Part shown: piece by piece, positions 21,196 through 29,480 of the stretch
Position numbering within the stretch: position 1 is the first letter of the stretch
Layout of the letters: each line of letters begins with the position of its first letter
Notes under the pieces: generated by a model
The model's input: the letters and a program-made list of their open reading frames with translations, nothing else
Told to the model about the DNA's origin: nothing
Databases searched by the model: none
Source: an uncultured Faecalibacterium sp.
GTDB taxonomy: Bacteria; Bacillota; Clostridia; Oscillospirales; Ruminococcaceae
Assembly: GCA_900540455.1 (NCBI GenBank)
Contig: UQGD01000019.1
Coordinates: 1 to 43,164 of the forward strand
DNA length: 43,164 bases
Direction: 5' to 3'
Position numbers and translations under genes: made by a program

Positions 21196-22500
21196 ATGCA
21201 AAAAAATTATCTTGCCATCGACATTGGTGCGTCCAGCGGGCGGCACATTGTGGGATGGATGGAGAACGGTGTTCTCCGCACCGAGGAAGTGTACCGTTTT
21301 CCCAATAGCGTCCAGCGGGTGGACGGTCATCTGGAATGGGACATCGACAGCCTGTTTACCAACGTGAAGCAGGGCATCCGGGAAGCCTTTGCAAAATATC
21401 CGAATATCGAGAGCCTTTCCATTGACACATGGGCGGTGGACTATGTGCTGCTGAAAGACGGTCAGCCCCTCTACCCGGTCTACGCCTACCGGGACGACCG
21501 GACACAGACCGTGATCCCCGAAGTCCACAGCATTCTCCCATTTGCGCAGCTTTACCAGCGCACCGGCATCCAGTTCCAGCCCTTCAACAGCATTTATCAG
21601 CTGTATGCCGACAAAAAAAACGGGCGGTTGACCGAAGCCGAGGACTTTTTGATGATCCCGGAATATCTGCTGTGGAAGCTCTGCGGCGTAAAGGCACGGG
21701 AGTACACCAACGCCACCTCCACCGGACTCGTGAACGCTCAGACCAAAGAGTACGACCCGGAGATTCTCAAAGCTTTGGGCTTGCCGGAGGCGATGTTCCC
21801 CAAGCTGACGGCTCCCGGTACGGTGCTGGGCCCGTTGAAGGCGGACATTGCCACCGAGGTGGGCGGGCAAACCAAGGTAGTGCTGTGCGCCACCCACGAC
21901 ACCGCCAGCGCCGTGGAGGGCATCCCCATGGAGCAGGGGGATGCGCCGTTTCTCTCCTCCGGCACATGGAGTTTGCTGGGGGTCAAGCTGGCAACGCCCA
22001 TCACCAGCCCGGAGAGCCGCCGCGCCAACTTTACCAACGAGGGCGGCGTGGGCTACATCCGCTACCTGAAAAACATCATGGGTCTGTGGATCATCCAGTG
22101 TGTGCAAAAGCAGCTGGGCATCTCCTTTGCCGAGATGGTGGAGCTGGCCAAGACCAGCACCTACACCCGCATTTTTGATGTAAACGAAGCCCGGTTCTCT
22201 GCCCCGCAGGATATGCGCGCAGAGATTCGCACGGCTCTCGCCGAGACCGGCGAAGCCCCGGCCACGGATGCCGACCTCATCAACAGCATCTACCACTCGC
22301 TGGCGTACTGCTACGGGGAAGCCTTCCGGGAGCTGGAAGCTCTCACCGGGCAGCACTGGGATAAACTGTACATCGCAGGCGGCGGCGCAAAGAACGCTAC
22401 CCTGAACGAGCTGACCGCTCACTATACCGGAAAACAGGTGGTGGCGCTGCCCATCGAGGCCACCGCCATCGGCAATTTGAAAATTCAGATGCAGATTTAA
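21196..22500 (+). CDS. rhaB: Rhamnulokinase
   Basis: FGGY-family kinase that phosphorylates L-rhamnulose to rhamnulose-1-phosphate in the cytoplasm. N-terminal phosphate-binding motif AIDIGASSGRHIVG (about 7-20), the IDTWAVDYVLL segment (about 76-86), ATHDTASAV (about 234-242) and the ATP-site GGGAKNATLNELTA (about 395-408) followed by LPIEATAIGN. Length is 434 residues. The chain stops soon after the AIGN motif, so the last 35-45 residues usual in RhaB are missing, and the next gene begins 15 bases on. Start after AGGAGGCGCATT. First gene of rhaB-A-D-M. Confidence 0.94.
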   Translation: MQKNYLAIDIGASSGRHIVGWMENGVLRTEEVYRFPNSVQRVDGHLEWDIDSLFTNVKQGIREAFAKYPNIESLSIDTWAVDYVLLKDGQPLYPVYAYRDDRTQTVIPEVHSILPFAQLYQRTGIQFQPFNSIYQLYADKKNGRLTEAEDFLMIPEYLLWKLCGVKAREYTNATSTGLVNAQTKEYDPEILKALGLPEAMFPKLTAPGTVLGPLKADIATEVGGQTKVVLCATHDTASAVEGIPMEQGDAPFLSSGTWSLLGVKLATPITSPESRRANFTNEGGVGYIRYLKNIMGLWIIQCVQKQLGISFAEMVELAKTSTYTRIFDVNEARFSAPQDMRAEIRTALAETGEAPATDADLINSIYHSLAYCYGEAFRELEALTGQHWDKLYIAGGGAKNATLNELTAHYTGKQVVALPIEATAIGNLKIQMQI

Positions 22501-22514
22501 GAAGGAGGAACCCT

Positions 22515-23774
22515 ATGAGTTACGCAGAAGCAAAAGCCCGCTACGCCGCCATTGGCGTGGACACCGAAGCTGCCATCGCCCGGTTAAAGACCGTGCCTAT
22601 TTCTCTGCACTGCTGGCAGGGAGATGACGTCCGTGGCTTTGATACCGACCCCACCAAGCCCCTGACCGGCGGTATCCAAACCACCGGCAACTACCCCGGC
22701 CGTGCCCGCACCCCGGAGGAACTGATGGCAGATATGGACAAGGTGCTGTCCTTCTGCCCCGGCACCAAAAAGATCAACCTCCATGCTTCCTACGCCATTT
22801 TTGACGAGGAAAACCCGTGGGTGGACCGGGATAGGCTGGAGCCGAAGCACTTCAAAAAATGGGTGGATTTCTGCAAGGCAAGAGGGCTGGGCGCAGACTT
22901 TAACCCCACCTTTTTCTCCCACCCCAAGTGCGACCCGCTGACCCTTGCCAGCCCTAACGAGGAGACCCGGAAATTCTGGGTAGAGCATGGCAAGGCCTGC
23001 ATCCGCATCAGTCAGTATCTGGCCGAGGAACTGGGACAGCCCTGCACCATGAACATCTGGACGGGCGACGGCTTCAAGGACGTACCGGCGGACCGCAAAG
23101 GTCCCCGCGACCGCTACAAGGCCAGCATCGACGAGATTTTGAGCGAGCCTTACGACTTCAAGCTGGTGAAGCCCTGCATCGAGAGCAAGGTTTTCGGCAT
23201 CGGTGTGGAGGCGTACACCGTGGGCAGTGCCGAGTTTGCCCTGAGCTACGCCGCCTTCAACCGGGAAAAGTGCATTCCGCTGATGGATAACGGCCACTAC
23301 CATCCCACCGAGGTGGTCAGCGATAAGATTCCCGCCCTGCTGGCCTTCTTCCCGGAGATCGCGCTCCACATCACCCGCCCCATCCGCTGGGACTCCGACC
23401 ATGTGGTGCTGTTTGACGATGAAACAAAGGAGATCTGCAAGGAGATCGTGCGCTGCGGCGGTCTGGACGGCCGGGTGAACATTGCACTGGATTACTTTGA
23501 TGCCTCCATCAACCGCATCTCCGCATGGACGGTTGGCTTCCGCAACGTGGAAAAGGCTCTGCTGTCTGCCCTGTGCACCCCCCACACGGCGCTGAAAGAG
23601 CTGCAGGACACCAATCAGTTCACCGAGCTGATGGTGCGGCAGGAGGAGCTGAAGACCCTGCCCTTTGGCGAGGTCTGGGACGAATACTGCCGCCGGAACG
23701 GTGTGCCGGTGGACGGTGCATGGTTTGAGGAAGTCAAAAAATACGAGCAGAACGTGCTGAGCAAACGCATTTGA
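22515..23774 (+). CDS. rhaA: L-rhamnose isomerase
   Basis: Converts L-rhamnose to L-rhamnulose; a Mn2+-dependent TIM-barrel enzyme. The 419 residues match the family length. Recognisable stretches: ISLHCWQGDDVRGF (about 30-43), GIQTTGNYPG, KINLHASYAIFDEE (about 86-99), NIWTGDGFKDVP (about 178-189), ESKVFGIGVEAYTVGSAEF (about 222-240), PLMDNGHYHPTEVVSDK (metal-ligand region, about 256-272), RPIRWDSDHVVLFDD and ALDYFDASINRISAW. Start follows AAGGAGG, closely spaced after rhaB. Confidence 0.97.
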   Translation: MSYAEAKARYAAIGVDTEAAIARLKTVPISLHCWQGDDVRGFDTDPTKPLTGGIQTTGNYPGRARTPEELMADMDKVLSFCPGTKKINLHASYAIFDEENPWVDRDRLEPKHFKKWVDFCKARGLGADFNPTFFSHPKCDPLTLASPNEETRKFWVEHGKACIRISQYLAEELGQPCTMNIWTGDGFKDVPADRKGPRDRYKASIDEILSEPYDFKLVKPCIESKVFGIGVEAYTVGSAEFALSYAAFNREKCIPLMDNGHYHPTEVVSDKIPALLAFFPEIALHITRPIRWDSDHVVLFDDETKEICKEIVRCGGLDGRVNIALDYFDASINRISAWTVGFRNVEKALLSALCTPHTALKELQDTNQFTELMVRQEELKTLPFGEVWDEYCRRNGVPVDGAWFEEVKKYEQNVLSKRI

Positions 23775-23793
23775 ATGAGAGAGGTTTTTGAAG

Positions 23794-24621
23794 ATGGGTA
23801 TTCTGGATATTGAGATCGTAAAAGGCTTTATGCGGATGTGCAATGATGGCTGGCTGCAGGGCTGGCACGAGCGCAACGGCGGCAACCTGACCTACCGCAT
23901 GAAGGAAGAAGAAGTGGCACAGTGCCGCCCCTTCTTTGACGAGCAGCCCCGGGAGTGGGTGAACATGGGCGTGCAGGCGGATAATCTGGCGGGCGAGTAT
24001 TTCATCACCACCGGTTCCGGCAAGTTTTTCCGCAACGTGGAGCCGGACCCTGTTCACAGCATCGGTATTGTGGAAATCAACGGCAAGGGCGACAGCTGGC
24101 GCATCGTCTGGGGCTTGGAGGGCGGCGCAAAGCCCACCAGTGAGTTCCCCAGCCACTTTATGAACCACAGCGTCCGCAAGGCTGCCACCAATGGCGCAAA
24201 CCGTGTCATCTACCACTGCCACGCCACCAATGTGATTGCCCTGACCTACATTCTGCCCCTGACCGACCGGGACTTCACCCGTGCGCTGTGGCAGAGCGCT
24301 ACCGAGTGCCCGGTGGTGTTCCCGGAGGGCGTGGGCGTCTGCCCGTGGATGGTGCCCGGCGGTGCAGACATTGCCATGGCCACCAGTGAGCTGATGAAAA
24401 CCTATCAGGCTGCTATCTGGGCACAGCACGGTCTGTTTGCTTCCGGCCCGGACTTTGACATTACCTTTGGTCTGGCGCACACCATTGAGAAGAGTGCCGA
24501 AATTTACGTCAAGGTGCTCTCCATGGGCGGCGGCATCATCCGGCAGACCATCACCGATGACGACCTGCGCGCCATCGCTCGCGACTTTGGCGTGACCCTG
24601 AACGAGAAGTTCCTCAACTAA
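23794..24621 (+). CDS. rhaD: Rhamnulose-1-phosphate aldolase
   Basis: Zn2+-dependent class II aldolase that splits rhamnulose-1-phosphate into dihydroxyacetone phosphate and L-lactaldehyde. It has 275 residues, as in known RhaD. Motifs: NGGNLTYR near residue 30, TGSGKFFRN (about 71-79), the metal pair HCHATNVIALT (about 142-152), GVGVCPWMVPGG, and the third His in AQHGLFASG (about 210-218). The start ATG at 23794 is used because GAGAGG lies nine bases before it; a TTG six bases upstream is less likely. It lies 19 bases after rhaA and 10 before rhaM. No lactaldehyde reductase is adjacent. Confidence 0.96.
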   Translation: MGILDIEIVKGFMRMCNDGWLQGWHERNGGNLTYRMKEEEVAQCRPFFDEQPREWVNMGVQADNLAGEYFITTGSGKFFRNVEPDPVHSIGIVEINGKGDSWRIVWGLEGGAKPTSEFPSHFMNHSVRKAATNGANRVIYHCHATNVIALTYILPLTDRDFTRALWQSATECPVVFPEGVGVCPWMVPGGADIAMATSELMKTYQAAIWAQHGLFASGPDFDITFGLAHTIEKSAEIYVKVLSMGGGIIRQTITDDDLRAIARDFGVTLNEKFLN

Positions 24622-24631
24622 GGAGCAGAGC

Positions 24632-24949
24632 ATGGAACACATGGCATGGAAAGGCCGCATCAAGCCCGGCTGCAAGGCCGAATACCAGAAACGTCACACA
24701 GAGATCTGGCCGGAAATGGTGCAAGTATTGAAAGATGCTGGCATCTGCAATTACAGCATCTTTTACTGCAACGATGAACTATTTGGCTACTATGAGTGCG
24801 AAAAGGGCGTGGCCTACGCCGAGAAAGTGCAGGCAGAAAGCCCGGTGGTAGACCGTTGGAACGAGTACATGAAGGACATCCTGGAACTGGAAATGGACCC
24901 TGTGACCGGCGCACAGCCTAAGCTGGAACAGGTGTTCCAACTGGATTGA
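24632..24949 (+). CDS. rhaM: L-rhamnose mutarotase
   Basis: Small (105 aa) ferredoxin-like-fold enzyme that interconverts alpha- and beta-L-rhamnopyranose, feeding RhaA the right anomer. Conserved features: KPGCKAEYQKRHTEIWPEMVQVLKDAGICNYSIFY, with the catalytic His in KRHTEIWPE, and ELFGYYECE, then the ending WNEYMKDILE. Start after AAGGAG six bases away. It is the last gene of the rha operon and is followed by a strong two-way terminator. Confidence 0.95.
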   Translation: MEHMAWKGRIKPGCKAEYQKRHTEIWPEMVQVLKDAGICNYSIFYCNDELFGYYECEKGVAYAEKVQAESPVVDRWNEYMKDILELEMDPVTGAQPKLEQVFQLD

Positions 24950-24968
24950 GCAATCATAATTCCATACA

Positions 24969-25008
24969 ACAACAGCCCGTCTGCTTTTGATTCAGACGGG
25001 CTGTTGTA
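24969..25008. terminator. Two-way terminator between rhaM and an AraC gene
   Basis: ACAACAGCCCGTCTG pairs with CAGACGGGCTGTTGT (14 bases or more) around CTTTTGATT, with T/A-rich ends. It serves the converging genes. Confidence 0.9.
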
Positions 25009-25011
25009 TTT

Positions 25012-26211
25012 TTAGCGTTCCCGGAACTCCATGGGCGTTTTTCCGGTGACCTGCTGAAAGACTGCGCTGAAATAATTGCGGGTGGCAAAGCCAAGCTGCT
25101 CGGAAATTTCCCGGACGCTGAGCGGTGTGCTTTTCAGCAGAACTTTTGCACGTTCGACCTTTGCAAACTTTACATAGTTCGTGACACTCAGACCCGTTTC
25201 TTCCTTGAATTTGTGGGTGAGGTAATATTCCGTGTAGCCCACCAGGGCGGCAAGATCTTCCGCTACGATCTTTTTGTCCAGATTCATCTCGATGTAATCC
25301 ACACACTTCTGGATCTGCATACTGAGGTTTGGGTTCGTCCGGTGCTTGTGGACCCGCCGGATGAAGTCGTCGTACATCATCATTGCAAGGGGGGCCAGCT
25401 CATCCAGCGATTTTGCCGTTTCTGCCGTCTGAATGTAGCTGTCCCCCAGCGAGTACGCCTCCTCTGGGGAAAGACCACCCTCAATGGCGGCACGGCACAC
25501 CAGCGAGGTGAACACGATGATGGATGTTTTACTCTGGCGCAGGACATCGCTGCTCTGTACCGGCACACCCGCACTCATGCTCATGCTGTTGGAAAGTGCC
25601 TGCTTGTAATTCATATCTCCGGTGCGAACCATTTGCAGCATTCCCTGCTCCGCCATCCAGATCTTATGCCGGTCGTGGGGGATGGCAGAGCTTTTCAGCC
25701 GCTCCTCCTGTGCTGCACTGCTGTTCACACTGCTCAGTTCCAACCGCTGCCCGGTGAGGCAGTAGTGCATCATCAGCAGATAGCGGTTCATAATGGTGTT
25801 TTGCAGGGTAGGGACTTTTTCAAGAGATTTGTATAGCTGGATCGTCCATGCCACACTGATCTCCAGCTTGCTGTAATATTTCAGTCCGTCTTCGATCCCG
25901 CGCAGCGTCACATCCTGATAGAACACCGGCCCGATGACCCAGACACGTTTCAGTTTTCCCTCTTCCTTTTCAAAGGCTGCGCCCCACAAAAGACCCAAAG
26001 CTGTCCCCAAGGTAACGGGGACATCATCCCGGTTCCCATGCTCCAGCATCCGCTGTTTGCAGCCGAACAGCTCAAATGCGCTGGCAAGGAATGCCTCGTC
26101 CGGGCAGTTGCTCCGCAAGAGCACACCTTGTGCATCATAGCACCATGTATAAACATTGCCGCCGCACTGGACAAGTTCGGAAAGCAGCATCATATTCTGG
26201 AGAACATCCAT
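25012..26211 (-). CDS. AraC-family regulator with long sensor region
   Basis: A 399-residue protein with an AraC double helix-turn-helix at the C-terminus (about 297-396): IQKCVDYIEMNLDKKIVAEDLAALVGYTEYYLTHKFKEETG and LSVREISEQLGFATRNYFSAVFQQVTGKTPMEFR. The long N-terminal part (about 290 residues) begins MLLSELVQCGGNVYTWCYD, with no membrane helix, and looks like a cytoplasmic ligand-binding region of the kind seen in large clostridial AraC proteins. It converges with the rha operon. It is a candidate controller of the glycoside genes to its right; the ligand is unknown. Start after GGAGGGGTTACAC. Confidence 0.88.
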   Translation of the reverse strand: MDVLQNMMLLSELVQCGGNVYTWCYDAQGVLLRSNCPDEAFLASAFELFGCKQRMLEHGNRDDVPVTLGTALGLLWGAAFEKEEGKLKRVWVIGPVFYQDVTLRGIEDGLKYYSKLEISVAWTIQLYKSLEKVPTLQNTIMNRYLLMMHYCLTGQRLELSSVNSSAAQEERLKSSAIPHDRHKIWMAEQGMLQMVRTGDMNYKQALSNSMSMSAGVPVQSSDVLRQSKTSIIVFTSLVCRAAIEGGLSPEEAYSLGDSYIQTAETAKSLDELAPLAMMMYDDFIRRVHKHRTNPNLSMQIQKCVDYIEMNLDKKIVAEDLAALVGYTEYYLTHKFKEETGLSVTNYVKFAKVERAKVLLKSTPLSVREISEQLGFATRNYFSAVFQQVTGKTPMEFRER

Positions 26212-26247
26212 GTGTAACCCCTCCGGCTCATTGATAAAAGCAGTATA

Positions 26248-27594
26248 TCATACTTCCGCCGTTTTTTCTACCAATGCCCGGAGCCAGTGCAGCAGGATGC
26301 CCGCAGAGATAGCCGCAGCACCAACGTCTGCTATCAGGTGCGCCGCCGCAATGCCCTGCACGCCGCAAAGCGCATTCATCAGGTACAGTAGCGGGATCAG
26401 CAGCAGGCCCTGCCGCAAAAGAGAGAGCACCACCGCACCGCTTGCCCTGCCCACGGATTGCAGCAGGTTGGTTGCCAGATAGGTCAGGCCGATCACCGGG
26501 CTGCCCAGAACGAGATAAGTCACCAGCTGCGTTCCCAGACGGAAAGCGCCTTCTTCCTTGATGAACATCCTGATCAGCGCATTGCGTCCGGCAAAGCTGG
26601 CAGCTCCGGCAAGGACGCCAAAAACAACGGTCAGCAGGATCAGGTCCTTTAAAAGCTGTTTCAGACGTTTTGAGTCGCCTGCGCCGTAGCTGTACGCCAG
26701 AAGCGGCTGGCAGCCCATGCAGATCGCCATGGCGATCATGCTGATGACCATGGTCGTCTTGCCTGCCGCTGCCATAGCTGCGACCGCCGCCGTGCCGTGG
26801 GTCACCAACAGCCGGTTGCTGAAGGAGGACGCAAACCCGGCCAGCAGGCTGCTGATGCCGTTGGGCAGACCAATGGCCAGCAGCTCGCCCAACATCTGCG
26901 GCTTTTTCAGGGCAGGGCGAAAATCAACCGTCAGTACCGTGCCGTTCTTGACGATGTAGCGCAGATAGCAGGCAGTCGCCACAAGGTTGCCCAGCACACT
27001 GGCGGCAGCCGCACCGCTGACACCGAAGTTCAGCACCAGAATAAACAGCGGGTCAAAAATGCAGTTGACCAGCGTGCCCAGAAGATTACCGATCATGCCC
27101 TCTTTTACTGCACCCTCTGCACGCACCAGCATCGCCATGCTGTTGGACAGGATAAAAAACGGCGCACCCAGTGCCAGGACCTGAAGATACCGCTCCGCGT
27201 AGGGGAAGATCTCTGCATTGGAACCCAGCATTCCCAAAAGCGACACTCTGCCCACCAGCAGACCGATGCTGACCAGAACGCCCAGAAAAAAGCTGGTCCA
27301 GAAGCAGAGCGAGGAGCAGATCTTGCCCTGCTCGATCTCACCCGCGCCAAAGCAGCGTGCAATGACGGCACTGCTGCCTGCGCCAAGCATCGTTGCCACC
27401 GCCGCAAGGATCGAAAACACCGGTCCCACAACGGAGACCGCCGCCACCTGTGCAGTATCGCCCAGACAGCCCACAAAAAACATATCCGCCATGTTGTACA
27501 GCACCATGACAAGGATAATGATGATGGAGGGTACTGCCATGGAAAAAATGGACTTCCAGACAGAGCCGGTACGGAAAAGTGCTTCGTTTTTCAT
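26248..27594 (-). CDS. MATE family efflux transporter
   Basis: A 448-residue membrane protein with twelve likely helices in two similar halves, the plan of MATE (NorM/DinF-like) cation-coupled exporters. Recognisable family words: MAVPSIIIILVMVLYNMADMFFVG, ARCFGAGE and GTLVNCIFDPLFI in the first half, and MAAAGKTTMVISMIAMAICMGCQPLLAYSYGAGD in the second. Start after GGGAGGAG. It lies downstream of the SDR gene on the same strand with a 74-base gap. It may export a toxic compound such as a plant aglycone freed by the local glycosidases; that is inference from position only. Confidence 0.92.
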   Translation of the reverse strand: MKNEALFRTGSVWKSIFSMAVPSIIIILVMVLYNMADMFFVGCLGDTAQVAAVSVVGPVFSILAAVATMLGAGSSAVIARCFGAGEIEQGKICSSLCFWTSFFLGVLVSIGLLVGRVSLLGMLGSNAEIFPYAERYLQVLALGAPFFILSNSMAMLVRAEGAVKEGMIGNLLGTLVNCIFDPLFILVLNFGVSGAAAASVLGNLVATACYLRYIVKNGTVLTVDFRPALKKPQMLGELLAIGLPNGISSLLAGFASSFSNRLLVTHGTAAVAAMAAAGKTTMVISMIAMAICMGCQPLLAYSYGAGDSKRLKQLLKDLILLTVVFGVLAGAASFAGRNALIRMFIKEEGAFRLGTQLVTYLVLGSPVIGLTYLATNLLQSVGRASGAVVLSLLRQGLLLIPLLYLMNALCGVQGIAAAHLIADVGAAAISAGILLHWLRALVEKTAEV

Positions 27595-27668
27595 GATCTC
27601 CTCCCAAAAATCAACCGCACGCAGGCAGAACGGAAGCCCCTGTCAAGGGGCTTTCAGAGCGGTTTCGG

Positions 27669-28685
27669 TCACAGGTTATCCAGCGCATCCAGCAGTGCTT
27701 TCAGCGCCGTTTCCGGCAGACCCAGCATGGAGCCGATCTTGCCAAAGGTCATTCCGTAGGCGGCTTTTGCCTGCTGATTGTCAGCAAAGCCGGGCAGGTA
27801 CTGCTCCACAACGGCTTTTGCGGACTCGTTTTCCATCAGGGCTGCAATGGTGCTCTGGCTGTTCAGCTTGCCGTCGGTCAAAATTTCCGGGTGCTTCCAG
27901 CTGCTGACGCTCTGGTGCCCGGCAGACAGTGCACCGTCCACAGGGATGGCTGCACCGGTGATGTACCGTGCCATACCGCTGGCAAGGAAAAGTGCCAGTG
28001 CGGCGCACTCCTCCGGGTCGCCCATCCGCTTTGCCGGGCAGTCGGATGCGAAAAAGTCCATGGCCGCAGCCGGTGCATCTCCGAAAATACTGGTCTTGGT
28101 GTAACCGGGGCAGATGGCGTTGACGGTGATGCCGTATTCCGCATAATCCAGTGCCGCTGCGCGGGTCATGCCCACCACGCCGAACTTGGTAGCGCTGTAC
28201 AATGCCTGTCCGCGCTGGGGCACAAGCCCCGCCACCGATGCCACATTGATGAGGAATCCGCCCTCGCTGTGGCTTTTCAGGATAGCCTCTGCACCGTACT
28301 TCATCCCGGCAAAGACGCCCTCGCTGTTCAGGGAGAAGATCTTCTCGTAATCCTCTACCTCATACTCATGCAGCGGTGTGCCGCCCATGCCGATGCCTGC
28401 GTTGCTGACAACGCCATCCAGCTTACCGTAGTGTGCCACCGTCTTGTCCACCAGCTCTTTGATGGCGGAAGCCTTGCTGCAATCGGTCTGGATAAAGATG
28501 GCGTCGCCGCCCTTGGCGCAGATGCCGTCTGCCACAGCCTGCCCCTGCTGGGCACTGCGGGCTGCACAGACTACCTTCATGCCGTTTTCGCCGAAGCACT
28601 CGGCAATGGCGCGGCCGATGCCGCGGCTTGCGCCGGTGACGATAGCAACTTTATCTCTGACACTGTTGAAATTCATCATTTTCAT
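27669..28685 (-). CDS. SDR-family oxidoreductase with C-terminal helical tail
   Basis: NAD(P)-dependent short-chain dehydrogenase/reductase. Rossmann motif TGASRGIG (about 17-24), NAG (95-97), catalytic Ser 150, Tyr 163 and Lys 167 (YSATK), then PG at about 193-194. The normal SDR fold ends near residue 258 (VDGALSAGH). A further 80 residues follow, ending NSQSTIAALMENESAKAVVEQ and a Leu-rich helix (LPETALKALLDALDNL). This tail resembles the C-termini of the GH2 and GH3 enzymes in this window. The substrate is unknown; a sugar or aglycone alcohol is plausible. Start after GGAGGATGCTTT. It is divergent from a TetR gene that probably controls it. Confidence 0.9.
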   Translation of the reverse strand: MKMMNFNSVRDKVAIVTGASRGIGRAIAECFGENGMKVVCAARSAQQGQAVADGICAKGGDAIFIQTDCSKASAIKELVDKTVAHYGKLDGVVSNAGIGMGGTPLHEYEVEDYEKIFSLNSEGVFAGMKYGAEAILKSHSEGGFLINVASVAGLVPQRGQALYSATKFGVVGMTRAAALDYAEYGITVNAICPGYTKTSIFGDAPAAAMDFFASDCPAKRMGDPEECAALALFLASGMARYITGAAIPVDGALSAGHQSVSSWKHPEILTDGKLNSQSTIAALMENESAKAVVEQYLPGFADNQQAKAAYGMTFGKIGSMLGLPETALKALLDALDNL

Positions 28686-28720
28686 AAAGCATCCTCCATT
28701 TTTTATTTTTCGTATTCACG

Positions 28721-28743
28721 AACTAGATTTACAACTCTTAGTT
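28721..28743. promoter_or_regulatory. Imperfect palindrome, candidate TetR operator
   Basis: AACTA-GA...TC-TTAGTT spans 23 bases between the divergent SDR and TetR genes and touches the -35 of the tetR promoter (28742). This position suits autorepression and control of the SDR-MATE unit. Inferred only. Confidence 0.4.
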
Positions 28744-28770
28744 GCTTATCCATCTCTATGGTGTTATAAT
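28742..28770 (+). promoter_or_regulatory. Promoter of the TetR gene
   Basis: -35 TTGCTT (28742-28747), 17 bases, -10 TATAAT (28765-28770), about 120 bases before the start codon at 28890. Confidence 0.65.
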
Positions 28771-28889
28771 AGCACTATGCCGCAGGGGCTGCAATCAGCA
28801 GTTTCCGGCGTGTCCGGTGTTTAAGCAACGGATCACGTTCCAAGCGTTGGTTAAGCATCCTTTACGAAATACATTGACGGAGGAATTGT

Positions 28890-29426
28890 ATGGATATCCG
28901 GGTCAAAAAAACGAAGCGTGCCATTCAGAAAACGTTTATCGACTTGCTGCGGGAGAAGCCCATTGAAAAGATCACGGTCAAGGAAATTGCCGAACGCGCC
29001 GAGATCAACAAAACGACCTTTTATTCCCACTATGAAACGCTGGATGCACTCACCGCCGAAATGGAGCGGCAGACAGTCCAGCTCGTCTGCGACAATATGC
29101 GCGGCGCACAGCAGCTGCTGGATGAACCGGAGGCCTTTATGCAGGAAATGTTTGCTGCTCTCCAGCAGGCAACGGATTACCTCGGTGTGGTTCCGGTATC
29201 CGCGATGAACCGCTTTACGCAGCATTTGCGGGATGCCATTCTGGAAAAAATCAAAGGTGACAATATCGAGCCGTCCCAATATGAAAATGTCGGTGCCATC
29301 CTGATTTTTGTAATGAACGGTCTTTCCGGGCTTTTGAACACCGACGCCAAACTGGCGCAAAAGCACATCAACGTAATTGCCGCCGTGGTTGCAAATGGTG
29401 TCCATGGTCTGCATCTTTCCCACTGA
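28890..29426 (+). CDS. TetR/AcrR-family transcriptional regulator
   Basis: A 178-residue dimeric repressor type. The N-terminal helix-turn-helix reads RAIQKTFIDLLREKPIEKITVKEIAERAEINKTTFYSHYETLDAL (about 9-53), close to the TetR/AcrR consensus. The rest is an all-helical ligand and dimer domain. It is divergent from the SDR-MATE pair, the classical arrangement for a TetR controlling an exporter or detoxifying enzyme. Start after GGAGGAATTGT. It converges with the GH1 gene at a shared terminator. Confidence 0.92.
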   Translation: MDIRVKKTKRAIQKTFIDLLREKPIEKITVKEIAERAEINKTTFYSHYETLDALTAEMERQTVQLVCDNMRGAQQLLDEPEAFMQEMFAALQQATDYLGVVPVSAMNRFTQHLRDAILEKIKGDNIEPSQYENVGAILIFVMNGLSGLLNTDAKLAQKHINVIAAVVANGVHGLHLSH

Positions 29427-29430
29427 ACCA

Positions 29431-29468
29431 AAACAGGCTGCGAGAAGCATCTTCCACAGCCTGTTTTT
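29431..29468. terminator. Two-way terminator between TetR and GH1 genes
   Basis: AAACAGGCTG pairs with CAGCCTGTTT, followed by further Ts on the plus strand and preceded by As that become Ts on the minus strand. Confidence 0.8.
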
Positions 29469-29480
29469 TGCTATTGCAGC

